Shown here in pieces: positions 8,241-17,633 of a stretch of DNA of 64,000 nt (its first letter is position 1; each line of letters begins with the position of its first letter). The translations under genes were made by a program, and so were the position numbers. The stretch is from an uncultured Flavobacteriaceae bacterium (lineage in GTDB: Bacteria; Bacteroidota; Bacteroidia; Flavobacteriales; Flavobacteriaceae), in the NCBI GenBank assembly GCA_947494715.1, contig CANLWG010000001.1, forward strand, positions 1,013,380-1,077,379, in the 5' to 3' direction. Under the pieces are notes generated by a model. That model had not been told where the DNA came from and searched no databases. It was given only the letters and a program-made list of their open reading frames with translations.

Positions 8241-9129
8241 AAAAATAATTTTGTATTTGATTTGTGTCTGTGCCGCAAATACTATGGTTGGGCAAGATCT
8301 TTTGGGAATACTCGATAAAGAGCACCAGGATACGCCACAATATACCCAGGCCACATTTAAGTTTACCAGAATTGCTTTTGGTCATTCCATAGAAACCAGA
8401 AAGAAAGGAATTTTGGATGTTTTTGTGGCCAACCGATTTTGGAACACTCCTGCCGATAGAGCCCAAAGCTTTGCTGCAGATCGCCTGAGTACAAGAATTG
8501 CGCTGGAATACGGTATTTCCGACCGACTTTCCATGGGGTTTGGGGGAACCACCTATGACGGTTTGTTCGACGGATATCTTAAATACAAATTGATCCGACA
8601 ACGTAGTGATGGTGGAGGTTCTCCCTTTAGCGTTACACTCTTTCAAGGATCAAGTTATTTTAGTGAAGGCGTGGTTCCGCCAACTATACAGGACGATTTT
8701 TCCAATAGGCTATCCTTTACAACACAGTTGCTTATCGGCAAGAAAATCTCACCTAATTTCTCACTTCAAATAGCGCCTTCCTTTATCCATAGGGGACTTG
8801 AGTATTCACCGGAGGATCCTCAAAGCCATTTTGCCATAGGTTTTGGTGGACGATACAAATTGGGCAATCATGTTTCGGTGGTGTCCGAATACTATTATAC
8901 GGCAAATCCCATAGAATCATTCGATACCTATGGTCCTTTTGCCTTGGGTGTAAATTGGGAAATTGGTGATGTTATGCTTCAATTTATGCTCACCAACGCC
9001 GTGCGAATGGTAGAAGATTCGTTCATAACCCAGACAAGGCATAACTTCAATTTTAGAAACCCCAATTTAAATTTTGGTTTCAATATGACGTATGTCCTTC
9101 ACTTTAAACGTCATCTGAAGAATAAATAA
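8230..9129 (+). CDS. DUF5777 family outer-membrane barrel-like protein, paralogue of 3826-4677
   Basis: The ATG at 8230 is chosen because it opens a signal peptide (MKAKKIILYLICVCAANTMV); a longer frame upstream overlaps YceI and has no signal. About 280 mature residues share 'ALEYGISDRLSMGFGG', 'YLKYKLIRQRSDGGGSPFS' and 'FAIGFGGRYKLGNHVSV' with the first paralogue. It closes the second three-gene cassette; there is no obvious terminator behind it. Confidence 0.75.
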   Translation: MKAKKIILYLICVCAANTMVGQDLLGILDKEHQDTPQYTQATFKFTRIAFGHSIETRKKGILDVFVANRFWNTPADRAQSFAADRLSTRIALEYGISDRLSMGFGGTTYDGLFDGYLKYKLIRQRSDGGGSPFSVTLFQGSSYFSEGVVPPTIQDDFSNRLSFTTQLLIGKKISPNFSLQIAPSFIHRGLEYSPEDPQSHFAIGFGGRYKLGNHVSVVSEYYYTANPIESFDTYGPFALGVNWEIGDVMLQFMLTNAVRMVEDSFITQTRHNFNFRNPNLNFGFNMTYVLHFKRHLKNK

Positions 9130-9156
9130 CCTTCATTACCAGGGCTTTTGTGTTTT

Positions 9157-9188
9157 TTGAATTCCAATCCCTTCAAATTCTATTTTTG
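9157..9188 (+). promoter_or_regulatory. Bacteroidota-type promoter for the TSUP permease gene
   Basis: TATTTTTG at 9181-9188 fits the TAnnTTTG -7 box, with TTG at 9157-9159 spaced 21 bp away as a -33 box. The start codon is at 9206. Confidence 0.45.
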
Positions 9189-9205
9189 GAACTATTTTTA
9201 CGTCC

Positions 9206-9961
9206 ATGGAAGAATGGTACCATTATCCCCTATTGGTCATTGTAGGTTTCGTAGTGGGGTTTATTAATACCGTAGCAGGCGGAGGGTCCTTGATCTCACT
9301 ACCCGTATTGATCTTCTTGGGATTGCCTCCAAGCGTTGCCAATGGAACCAATAGGGTTGCCGTTGTCATTCAAAACAGTCTCGCCACTGCTGGTTTCAAA
9401 AGTAAGGGAATCTCCACTTTCCCATTTAATCTGTATTTGGGCCTGTCTGCCTTATTAGGTGCTATAATAGGAGCTTACATTGCCGTGGACATCAAGGGAG
9501 AGACCTTTAATAGGATTTTGGCCATTATTATGGTCATTGTTGTCCTTATTATCGTTTTTAAGCCCAAGATGAAATTAGTAGAGTTACAGGAAAGGATAAC
9601 TGGCAAATATCTTTGGATAGGTATCTTGGCTTTTTTCTTTTTTGGAATTTATGGCGGATTCATCAACGCGGGTTTGGGATTTATAATTATCCTATTTTTG
9701 CATTATATAAACCAAATGACACTGGTAAGGGCCAATGCCACAAAAGTGGCCGTGGTGCTTATCTATACCATTGCAGCTTTGATTGTATTTGTAATCAACG
9801 ACAAGGTAAATTGGCAAGTGGGTCTCATTTTGGCTATCGGAAATGGAACTGGAGCTTGGTTCTCCAGCAGGATTTCAGTAAAAAAAGGGGATGGCTTCAT
9901 TAAAACGTTTTTGGTCGTAATGGTGATTGCTATGTCCATAAAACTCTGGTTTTTTAGATAA
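9206..9961 (+). CDS. TSUP (TauE/SafE) family permease
   Basis: This 251-residue protein is hydrophobic throughout, with about 8 membrane segments. Signature text includes 'VGFVVGFINTVAGGGSLIS' near the N-terminus, 'ANGTNRVAVVIQNSLATAG', and the second half-repeat 'YGGFINAGLGFIIILFL'. TSUP permeases move sulfite, sulfoacetate or other small organic anions across the inner membrane. The substrate cannot be predicted here because no sulfur-metabolism genes are beside it. Confidence 0.85.
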   Translation: MEEWYHYPLLVIVGFVVGFINTVAGGGSLISLPVLIFLGLPPSVANGTNRVAVVIQNSLATAGFKSKGISTFPFNLYLGLSALLGAIIGAYIAVDIKGETFNRILAIIMVIVVLIIVFKPKMKLVELQERITGKYLWIGILAFFFFGIYGGFINAGLGFIIILFLHYINQMTLVRANATKVAVVLIYTIAALIVFVINDKVNWQVGLILAIGNGTGAWFSSRISVKKGDGFIKTFLVVMVIAMSIKLWFFR

Positions 9962-10013
9962 TACATTTTAGCTAATTGAGCTTTCCATCGTATTGGAAAA
10001 TTTAAACAATACT

Positions 10014-10649
10014 ATGTCTAACAGTATAGAAAATCTTGAATGGCGCTATGCCGTAAAAAAATTCGACTCGGAGAGAATGCTATCTCAAGAAAAAGTTGAA
10101 TTACTAAAACAAGCTTTCAATCTTACGGCCACTTCCTATGGGCTGCAGCCCATTAGAATGGTAGTTTTGAAGGATAAGGAACTACAAAAGCGGTTGGTGC
10201 CCCATTCCTTTGGACAACAACAAGTCGCTCAAGCGTCCCATATATTGGTGATTTGTATTGAAAATGTTATCAATTCAGATTTCATCAGGAACTACTTCGA
10301 AAGGGTTAAAAAAATTCGGAACACTCCTGATGAGGTTTTAGAACCCTATTTGGTAGCACTCTTGGATGATTTTTCACAGAAAAGGACTTCGGAAATTCGA
10401 CAATGGTGTGTCAATCAGGCGTATTTGGCCATGGGCAACCTTTTGACGGTATGTGCCATGGAAAAGATAGACTCCTGTCCTATGGAGGGTTTTGACCCGG
10501 AAGGCTATGACGGACTACTGGAGCTAGGCAAAAAGGGTCTGAACTCCATTTTGGTTTTGCCAGTAGGGTACAGGGCGAAAGATGATATGTTCTCCAGTTT
10601 TAAGAAAGTTCGAAAAACGATGGATGACAGTATTATCGAAATGCCTTAG
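10014..10649 (+). CDS. NAD(P)H-dependent nitroreductase family protein
   Basis: The ATG at 10014 (MSNSIENLEWRYAVKKFD) is preferred over a TTG at 9993. This 211-residue flavoprotein of the NfsB-like nitroreductase family has the FMN-binding N-terminal 'RYAVKKFD', 'ATSYGLQPIRMVVLKDKEL' and C-terminal 'SILVLPVGYRAKDDMFSSFKKVRK'. These enzymes reduce nitro compounds, quinones or similar substrates with NAD(P)H in the cytoplasm. The true substrate is unknown. Confidence 0.85.
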   Translation: MSNSIENLEWRYAVKKFDSERMLSQEKVELLKQAFNLTATSYGLQPIRMVVLKDKELQKRLVPHSFGQQQVAQASHILVICIENVINSDFIRNYFERVKKIRNTPDEVLEPYLVALLDDFSQKRTSEIRQWCVNQAYLAMGNLLTVCAMEKIDSCPMEGFDPEGYDGLLELGKKGLNSILVLPVGYRAKDDMFSSFKKVRKTMDDSIIEMP

Positions 10650-10687
10650 AAACGTTTTTCCTAAACCCTAAACCCATAAACTATCAC

Positions 10688-11884
10688 ATGCCAGGATTTG
10701 AGCTTTTTAGCGATAAGGAAAGAAAGGAAGTAAACGATGTTTTGGATTCAGGTGTATTAATGCGCTATGGATTTGACGGAATGCGTAATGGACATTGGAA
10801 AGCCCTAGCGTTGGAAAAAGCCTTGGGTGAGCGTATGGAAGTGAACTATGCCCAAGTAGTGAGCAGTGGTACCGCCGCCCTTACCATAGCCTTGGCAAGT
10901 GCTGGAATAGGGGCCGGGGACGAGGTAATTATGCCCACTTTTACTTTTGTAGCCAGTTTCGAATCCATATTGGCCCTGGGAGCCGTTCCAATTTTGGTCG
11001 ATGTGGATGATACTTTGACTTTGGACCCCAAGGCAGTCGAGAATGCCATTACCGAAAGGACCAAAGCGGTTATGCCTGTACATATGTGTGGGTCAATGGC
11101 CAATTTGAAGGCCTTGAAATCCATTTGCCAAGACCATGGACTTTTGTTGTTGGAAGATGCCTGCCAGGCCATAGGTGGTACTTTTGAAGGAAAACCTCTG
11201 GGCAGTTATGGGGATTTGGGCTGTTTTTCATTCGACTATGTAAAGACAATCACCTGTGGTGAAGGCGGTGCTATCATCACAAATAATAAGAAGTATTATT
11301 CAAATGCCGACCACTATTCCGATCATGGACATGACCATATTGGAAAGGATAGGGGAGCGGAGGGGCATCCTTTTTTAGGATATAATTTTCGAATATCGGA
11401 ACTTAATGCGGCTGTGGGATTGGCCCAGATCCAACGGTTGGATGAATTTTTGGCGATTCAAAAGAGAAACTACCTGATTTTACGCGAAACTTTGGAGAGC
11501 ATTCCCGAAATCAGCTTTAGACGTGTTCCCCAAGGTGGAGAGGAAAGCTATGCTTTTTTGAGTTTCTTTCTTCCAAATGTAAAGATGGCAAAAGAGGCTC
11601 ATACAGCTTTGGGCGAAGAAGGTGTGGACGGCTGTTTTTATTGGTATGACAATAATTGGCATTACTATCGCGAATGGGAACATCTTATTCATAAAAAATC
11701 CTTGGGCAAACTGCCGAAAGAAGTCTATGAACAGTTGCCCGATTATTCAAAATCCGATTTTTCGCAATCTGATGAATGGATCGGCAGAAATATCTCTTGT
11801 CTCATTAAACTGGGGTGGACGGAAAGTGAAGTACAGGCCAAGGCCCAAAAAATGGCCAAAATTATTGGGGGCTTCCTAAAGTAG
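10688..11884 (+). CDS. DegT/DnrJ/EryC1/StrS family PLP aminotransferase
   Basis: This is a 398-residue protein of normal length for the family. It shows 'VSSGTAALTIALASAGIGAG', 'DEVIMPTFTFVAS', 'LLLLEDACQAIGGTFEGKPL' and 'DLGCFSFDYVKTITCGEGGA', where the Lys of DYVK is the expected PLP-binding residue. Family members aminate keto-sugars or similar substrates for surface polysaccharides. No other sugar-nucleotide gene is adjacent, so the substrate is open. It ends 2 bp before the convergent ribBA stop. Confidence 0.85.
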   Translation: MPGFELFSDKERKEVNDVLDSGVLMRYGFDGMRNGHWKALALEKALGERMEVNYAQVVSSGTAALTIALASAGIGAGDEVIMPTFTFVASFESILALGAVPILVDVDDTLTLDPKAVENAITERTKAVMPVHMCGSMANLKALKSICQDHGLLLLEDACQAIGGTFEGKPLGSYGDLGCFSFDYVKTITCGEGGAIITNNKKYYSNADHYSDHGHDHIGKDRGAEGHPFLGYNFRISELNAAVGLAQIQRLDEFLAIQKRNYLILRETLESIPEISFRRVPQGGEESYAFLSFFLPNVKMAKEAHTALGEEGVDGCFYWYDNNWHYYREWEHLIHKKSLGKLPKEVYEQLPDYSKSDFSQSDEWIGRNISCLIKLGWTESEVQAKAQKMAKIIGGFLK

Positions 11885-11886
11885 TT

Positions 11887-13032
11887 TTAATAGGGAACAT
11901 ATTCTACTATCTCCAAACCGTAACCCACCATGCCAACACGGCGCTTGGAGTGAACAGAATTGGTAAGGAGTCTCAACTTGTTAATGCCCAAGTGATGTAA
12001 GATCTGGGCCCCAATACCAAAATCCTTGTTGTCCATACTTATTTTCGGGGCCTGATAAATATTCTTTTTTTGTAGTTCTTTCAACTCGCCCAAACGTTTG
12101 ATCAGATTCAGCGACTGGGATTCCTGATTGATGAAGACAAAGGCACCCTTCCCTTCGGCATTGATGGCATGGAACATATCCTCCAACTTTTTTTCGGGCT
12201 TGTCCGTAAGGGTACCTAAAATATCACTGTTCACCAAGGTTGCATTAATACGGGTCAATACCGGTTCGCCTTCTTTCCAAGTCCCTTTGGTCAATGCGAT
12301 ATGCACGTGATTGTTCGTGGTCTGTTTATAGGCCCTAAGCCTAAAATCCCCAAAACGGGTCTTCAATTGAAAATCCTCCTTTTTTTCGATTAGGGAATCA
12401 TGCTGCATCCTGTAGGCCACTAAATCCTCGATGGAGATAATCTTTAGGTCGAATTTTTTGGAAACTTCCATCAGTTGCGGCAAGCGGGCCATGGTACCGT
12501 CTTCGTTCAAAATCTCTACTAATATACCTGCGGGCTTTAGACCGGCCAGCCGGGCAAGATCTATGGCCGCCTCCGTATGTCCGGTGCGTCGCAATACACC
12601 CCCGCTCTTGGACCGTAAGGGAAATATATGTCCCGGTCTACCCAGGTCATGGGGTTTTGTATTTTCATCGGTCAAGGCCAAAATAGTTTTTGCTCGGTCT
12701 TGGACCGAGATTCCCGTGGTACAACCATGTCCTATCAAATCCACTGATACGGTAAACTGGGTCTGATGGAGCACGGTATTGTTCTGCACCATCATGTCCA
12801 GTTGTAAGCGATCACAATGTTCTTCGGTCAAGGGGGCGCAGATAAGTCCACGGCCATGTTGAGCCATAAAATTTATCATCTCAGGGGTCACCTTTTCGGC
12901 CGCTGCAATAAAATCTCCCTCATTTTCCCGGTTTTCATCATCCACTACTATAATTACCTTTCCGTTTTGAATTTCTTCAATGGCCTCTTCTATTGTATTG
13001 AGTTGAATGTTCTTTTCCATTGTCGTTATCAT
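11887..13032 (-). CDS. ribBA: RibBA-type riboflavin protein: DHBP synthase with degenerate GTP cyclohydrolase II domain
   Basis: The N-terminal half (about residues 5-205) is a complete 3,4-dihydroxy-2-butanone-4-phosphate synthase with 'VIIVVDDENRENEGDFIAAA' and 'RTGHTEAAIDLARLAGL'. It makes the four-carbon riboflavin precursor from ribulose 5-phosphate. The C-terminal half aligns with GTP cyclohydrolase II, but the expected zinc-binding Cys cluster (C...GSLRCDCG) is replaced by 'LVNSDILGTLTDKPEKKLED' with no Cys, so that half is probably inactive or structural. The start overlaps the upstream LptG/F-like stop by 4 bp; Met5 is an alternative start. It is the last gene of an ftsK-lolA-lptG/F-ribBA run. 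Confidence 0.88.
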   Translation of the reverse strand: MITTMEKNIQLNTIEEAIEEIQNGKVIIVVDDENRENEGDFIAAAEKVTPEMINFMAQHGRGLICAPLTEEHCDRLQLDMMVQNNTVLHQTQFTVSVDLIGHGCTTGISVQDRAKTILALTDENTKPHDLGRPGHIFPLRSKSGGVLRRTGHTEAAIDLARLAGLKPAGILVEILNEDGTMARLPQLMEVSKKFDLKIISIEDLVAYRMQHDSLIEKKEDFQLKTRFGDFRLRAYKQTTNNHVHIALTKGTWKEGEPVLTRINATLVNSDILGTLTDKPEKKLEDMFHAINAEGKGAFVFINQESQSLNLIKRLGELKELQKKNIYQAPKISMDNKDFGIGAQILHHLGINKLRLLTNSVHSKRRVGMVGYGLEIVEYVPY

Positions 13033-14552
13033 GAGGTACTAGGTTTTGATGTTTTTTTCTTGAAAAAATCCTTGATCCTGTCCAAAACACTGGCAAAATT
13101 CATGAGGCCCTTATCTGCAGTAGCCCTTTTGGTTAACCATACGCTTAAAGGTAACATTATCATGGTAGATAACCATGCTCCTAATATTGGATGAATTTCA
13201 TTTTTCTTGGCATAGTTATCCGCAAACACCCCAATAAAATAATAGACCAAAAAGAGCATAATGGCTATTACCATGGGAAGTCCGATACCCCCCTTCCGAA
13301 TAATGGCCCCTAACGGGGCACCGACAAAAAATAAAATGATGCAGGAAAGGGCCAGGGCGTATTTTTTATGGAGGGAAAGGATATGCCGGTTATAGATTTC
13401 ATATCGTTTTTGTAATTCCTTTTTCTTTCCCTGAACCGAGGTTAAAATATTTGATGCGTTATTTTTTGCGGTATTGATCAATTGTACTTTTTGCCAACTC
13501 TGGAACAGATCAATGATGTCACCGGAATACATAGTAACCGAATCATTCACCGTTTCCGGAATTCCTTCTGTTTTCGATAGGGCCACGGTGTCCGCAATAT
13601 TTTTCACTCTGGACTTATGCAAATTGGTGTCCATAGGTTGTAAAGGAACAAAAGCACCAATTCTGTTGGAAATACTTTTGGAAAACGATCTTACAATACG
13701 AAGATTGTTCTCCTCCAAGGAATCTATGTCCTTGATCAAACGGGAGACATTCTTCATTTTATCCGTTGTGGTATTGAGATCCTCTTCCAAATCCACATTA
13801 TTGAATTCGGAAAGGTCAATATTCATAACATAGGTCTCAAATTCAGCTTTGGCAAAGGGATATTTTCGTTTGCCCTCACTTTTCTTTTTGACTACATCCT
13901 CATAGTAATGGCCGTCCTTAAGTACCAATTGAAGGATATCTGATTTCTCACTACTCTTAAGTTCCCCTGTCTGAGCCTTAATGACCGTATTATTTACATT
14001 GGTCTTTGTTTTTTTATGGATGATTACATTTTCAAGAAACCGATCATTTTCACCAAACTTTTTCTCGACCTTAATATTCATATCGGCCCCTTCAAAATCA
14101 CTAAAGACCCCTTCTGCAATGGCAACCGCAGGCTTTACCTTTGCGATGTTCCTTCGCATATTGTAAATCTTCTGTTCCGATGCGGGAATAACGCTATTCG
14201 CAAAGTAGAAGGTTACCCCTCCCAGTATGACCATAAAAATAATAAGGCTCAACATGGATCGCTGCAAGGAAATACCGGAGGCCTTCATGGCCGCAAACTC
14301 GTAGTTCTCGGCAAAAGTACCAAAGGTCAAAATAGAGGACAAAAGAACCGTAAGGGGCAGCACTTTTTCCGTAAGATTGGGCATCATGTAAAAGAAAAAC
14401 TTTCCTATAATGACCAAGTCTAGGCCTTTACCTGCAAAATCATCAATAAAGAGCCATATCGTCTGAAAAATGAAGATAAACATCAATATGGCAAACGAAC
14501 TAAAAAAATTAAATAGGAACCTCGATAAGATGTATCCGTCTAGAATTCTCAA
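13029..14552 (-). CDS. LptF/LptG (YjgP/YjgQ) family lipopolysaccharide export permease
   Basis: This is a 507-residue membrane protein with three N-terminal membrane segments, a long extracytoplasmic middle region and three C-terminal segments. 'LDGYILSRFLFNFFSSFAIL' at the start, 'AMKASGISLQRSM' and 'FVGAPLGAIIRKGGIGLPMV' near the C-terminus are the family hallmarks. It forms the inner-membrane part of the LPS transporter. The middle insert is longer than in the E. coli proteins, as is common in Bacteroidota. It is 4 bp from lolA and overlaps ribBA. Confidence 0.9.
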   Translation of the reverse strand: MRILDGYILSRFLFNFFSSFAILMFIFIFQTIWLFIDDFAGKGLDLVIIGKFFFYMMPNLTEKVLPLTVLLSSILTFGTFAENYEFAAMKASGISLQRSMLSLIIFMVILGGVTFYFANSVIPASEQKIYNMRRNIAKVKPAVAIAEGVFSDFEGADMNIKVEKKFGENDRFLENVIIHKKTKTNVNNTVIKAQTGELKSSEKSDILQLVLKDGHYYEDVVKKKSEGKRKYPFAKAEFETYVMNIDLSEFNNVDLEEDLNTTTDKMKNVSRLIKDIDSLEENNLRIVRSFSKSISNRIGAFVPLQPMDTNLHKSRVKNIADTVALSKTEGIPETVNDSVTMYSGDIIDLFQSWQKVQLINTAKNNASNILTSVQGKKKELQKRYEIYNRHILSLHKKYALALSCIILFFVGAPLGAIIRKGGIGLPMVIAIMLFLVYYFIGVFADNYAKKNEIHPILGAWLSTMIMLPLSVWLTKRATADKGLMNFASVLDRIKDFFKKKTSKPSTS

Positions 14553-14556
14553 TGTG

Positions 14557-15201
14557 TTATTCCCTTATAATGTAGTATCCCTCGTTTTCGTATTTGTCCT
14601 CGTCAAAGGTAAATAAGGTTTTTGATAATGGCTGATCTGTTTTAAAAGAATTAACAATGAAGGTAGTAGTGGTGCCATTTTTACCGGTCTCTATTAATTT
14701 ATAGATATGTTTGGTCTCCACATCTATGCCCAATAATATGGATTTTATCTCCGTATTGGTATCGATAGGAACCAATTTTACATATTGTATTTTCTTGCCC
14801 TGTACATTCTGAAGTATATCCCACTCATAGTTATGCCCCTGTTTGTAGAACGTTAGCATTTTTGAAGGAGTCACCGTATTTTCATCATTTATTCTATTCT
14901 CAATGGTGATTTCCTCGTTTTCGGGAACAATGGTATACACTTTTTTGCCATCGTACAATTGTTGCGAACCCATAAAATTGATCAAGTATTTGTCCCCTTC
15001 CAGGGTAACATCGCCTCGGGTCTCTTGATTAATTGCGGCCTCAGTATTGTTTAGTACATATTTAAAATCGATATGGATATTTCCATAACCCTTAACTTTG
15101 GTATATACCTCGTCCAATAGGGTCTTTGCCTTGCCCGAATTTTGGGAAAAACCAGCGGTACATAGTAATACGGTAATCGCAAACAAAAAAAACTTCCTCA
15201 T
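14557..15201 (-). CDS. LolA-like periplasmic lipoprotein carrier
   Basis: This is a 214-residue protein with signal peptide MRKFFLFAITVLLCTAGFSQ. The mature half-barrel pattern includes 'GNIHIDFKYVLNN', 'GDVTLEGDKYLINFMGSQQL', 'YDGKKVYTIVPENEEITIEN' and 'TPSKMLTFYKQGHNYEWDI', the LolA-like family text of Bacteroidota. LolA carries outer-membrane lipoproteins across the periplasm. It lies 6 bp downstream of ftsK in the same transcript. Confidence 0.85.
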   Translation of the reverse strand: MRKFFLFAITVLLCTAGFSQNSGKAKTLLDEVYTKVKGYGNIHIDFKYVLNNTEAAINQETRGDVTLEGDKYLINFMGSQQLYDGKKVYTIVPENEEITIENRINDENTVTPSKMLTFYKQGHNYEWDILQNVQGKKIQYVKLVPIDTNTEIKSILLGIDVETKHIYKLIETGKNGTTTTFIVNSFKTDQPLSKTLFTFDEDKYENEGYYIIRE

Positions 15202-15207
15202 GTTACC

Positions 15208-17571
15208 TTAATTTGATTCATTGTTCAATAATTGATCTAGGGCATACATATCCGAAACCAGCACTTGCCTTGCTTTGCTACCTTCAAAAGGACCTACGAT
15301 CCCCGCGGCCTCCAACTGATCTATAATACGCCCTGCCCGGTTATAGCCCAGTTTCAACTTTCGCTGTATCAACGAGGCGGAACCTTGCTGTGCGGTTACG
15401 ATAACCTCGGCGGCCTCACGGAACATAGCATCGCGATCCTGAATATCGTAATCAATACTTGTGCCAGAATCCTCGCCTACGTATTCGGGAAGTTCATGGG
15501 CATGCGGGTAGGCACGTTGTGAACCGATATATTCCGTTATTTTGGCTACCTCCGGAGTGTCCACAAAGGCACATTGTATTCGTGTAACGTCATTTCCTTG
15601 AGTAAACAGCATATCTCCCCGTCCAATTAATTGGTCCGCTCCCTGGGCATCCAAAATGGTACGTGAATCTATCTTAGAGGTAACCCTAAAAGCGATACGT
15701 GCCGGAAAATTGGCCTTAATGATACCGGTAATTACATTTACGGAGGGTCGTTGTGTTGCAATGATCAAATGGATGCCAATGGCCCTTGCCAATTGGGCCA
15801 AACGGGCAATAGGGGTCTCTACTTCCTTACCGGCGGTCATGATTAAATCTGCAAATTCATCGATGACCAGAACAATGTAAGGTAAAAATTTGTGGCCATC
15901 ATTTGGATTCAATTTGCGTGTTTTAAACTTGGTATTGTATTCCTTGATATTTCGTACCATGGCCGATTTCAACAATTCATATCGATTGTCCATTTCAATA
16001 CAAAGGGAGTTCAAGGTGTTTATCACCTTGGTATTGTCCGTAATGATGGCTTCTTCCGAATCGGGCAATTTCGCTAAAAAGTGACGCTCTATCTTATTGT
16101 AGAGGGTAAGTTCAACTTTTTTGGGATCCACAAGAATAAACTTCACCTCGGCGGGATGCTTTTTGTATAGGAGGGAGGTAAGAACGGCATTGAGCCCAAC
16201 GGACTTTCCCTGTCCTGTGGCCCCGGCCATTAGCAAATGGGGCATCTTGGCCAAATCTACTACAAAGGTTTCGTTGCTAATGGTCTTCCCAAAAGCGACG
16301 GGAAGTTGCATCTCCGCCTTCTGAAATTTACTGGATGCAATTACGGAACGCATGGAAACTATCGTGGCATTCTTATTGGGTACTTCAATTCCAATAGTAC
16401 CCTTTCCCGGAATAGGGGCAATGATCCGTATACCCAATGCCGCCAATGAGAGGGCAATATCGTCCTCCAAATTTTTTATTCTGGAAATTCGAACTCCGGC
16501 TTCCGGTACAATCTCATAAAGGGTAACCGTAGGGCCAATGGTGGCTTTTATTTGGGCAATACCAATTTTGTAATTTTTAAGTGTCTCGACTATCTTATTT
16601 TTGTTCTCCTCAAGTTCCTTTTGGTTTATGGTAATACCTCCGGTTACCCCGTGTTGGTCTAGAAGTTCAATGGTCGGGAATTTATAGTTGCCCAATTCCA
16701 GGGTAGGGTCGAACTCTCCGAAATCATCCACCAATTTTTCGGCTATATTCTTCTTTTCCTCTTTTTCCTCAACTATTTTTTCCACTTCCATGGCAAGGTT
16801 GTCCTTTGGATCTTCCTCTACCGGAACAGCGACTTCAAAATTATCCACGGGCTCTTTTTCCAAATGGGGAATGTGTTCTTTATGCGTATAGGTGTCCACA
16901 ACTATAGGTGTCTCATCTTCTACATTCAGTTGCATTTCTATGGTGTCGTCATTCTTTTTACTCTTAAATTCCGAAGCTATGGAGGCTGTTTTCGTTCTAA
17001 AGAAAATACCTATTTCCTCTGGAGAGAAATTGAAGAGACGGACCAAAATAAAGACCAAACCGAAGAGTAAGAGAAGAAGTACACCGATCTTGCCTGTATA
17101 ATCCTGTAAAAAATCGTTCATTTCATACCCTACAAGACCTGCCAACAGAGGTTTTTCATTGGCAAAGAAGCCAAGAGCTATTGAAAACCAAATGAGAAAG
17201 ATTAAACCCCATATCCATTTTTTCAAAAGTCCTTGCCCCTTAATTCCCAAGAACAGATAGAGGCCGGTAATGCAAAGAAGGAAGGGAAATGCAAATGTGG
17301 CCACTCCGAAACCTTTATACATAAAAAAGTGACTCGCGATAGCACCGAATTTGTTCAATAGGTTTTTTGCCTGTTCATTACGGTCCGCAAACTCGGTCAA
17401 AAGGCTTTGATCGTCTTGCCAGGTAAAATAGAATGAAATAAAGGAAAAGCATAGGGCTATACTGAGGAGAATCAGCAAACTTCCCAGTATAATCTTATTT
17501 TGCTTGGAGAGCCTTAGGGATATTCCTTTTTTAACGGATTTGGGCCTGGATTTTCTTCCCTTTTTTGCCAT
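15208..17571 (-). CDS. ftsK: DNA translocase FtsK
   Basis: This 787-residue protein has four or five N-terminal membrane segments (about residues 28-180), an acidic linker (about 205-280), then the motor. The motor has 'GATGQGKSVGLNAVLTSL' (Walker A), 'LVDPKKVEL', 'VIDEFADLIM' (Walker B) and 'RPSVNVITGIIKANFPARIA'. The C-terminal winged-helix gamma domain (about 720-780, 'QGSASLIQRKLKLGYNRAGR') reads polar chromosome sequences. It moves DNA at the septum and links division to chromosome dimer resolution. It is the first gene of the ftsK-lolA-lptG/F-ribBA run. Confidence 0.95.
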   Translation of the reverse strand: MAKKGRKSRPKSVKKGISLRLSKQNKIILGSLLILLSIALCFSFISFYFTWQDDQSLLTEFADRNEQAKNLLNKFGAIASHFFMYKGFGVATFAFPFLLCITGLYLFLGIKGQGLLKKWIWGLIFLIWFSIALGFFANEKPLLAGLVGYEMNDFLQDYTGKIGVLLLLLFGLVFILVRLFNFSPEEIGIFFRTKTASIASEFKSKKNDDTIEMQLNVEDETPIVVDTYTHKEHIPHLEKEPVDNFEVAVPVEEDPKDNLAMEVEKIVEEKEEKKNIAEKLVDDFGEFDPTLELGNYKFPTIELLDQHGVTGGITINQKELEENKNKIVETLKNYKIGIAQIKATIGPTVTLYEIVPEAGVRISRIKNLEDDIALSLAALGIRIIAPIPGKGTIGIEVPNKNATIVSMRSVIASSKFQKAEMQLPVAFGKTISNETFVVDLAKMPHLLMAGATGQGKSVGLNAVLTSLLYKKHPAEVKFILVDPKKVELTLYNKIERHFLAKLPDSEEAIITDNTKVINTLNSLCIEMDNRYELLKSAMVRNIKEYNTKFKTRKLNPNDGHKFLPYIVLVIDEFADLIMTAGKEVETPIARLAQLARAIGIHLIIATQRPSVNVITGIIKANFPARIAFRVTSKIDSRTILDAQGADQLIGRGDMLFTQGNDVTRIQCAFVDTPEVAKITEYIGSQRAYPHAHELPEYVGEDSGTSIDYDIQDRDAMFREAAEVIVTAQQGSASLIQRKLKLGYNRAGRIIDQLEAAGIVGPFEGSKARQVLVSDMYALDQLLNNESN

Positions 17572-17633
17572 GAAATCATCTATTCTGGGGGCTAAAATAC
17601 AAATTTAGAAACGAAGGCTTTCCAATTCTGGAG

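Noticed and set aside
9993..10013. Upstream TTG start of the nitroreductase
   Set aside because: The ATG at 10014 starts the conserved part and the extra seven residues are unlike the family.
13474..13833. Long frames opposite lptG/F, ftsK and degT
   Set aside because: They are mirror frames of well-supported genes, with no start signals and unnatural residue content.
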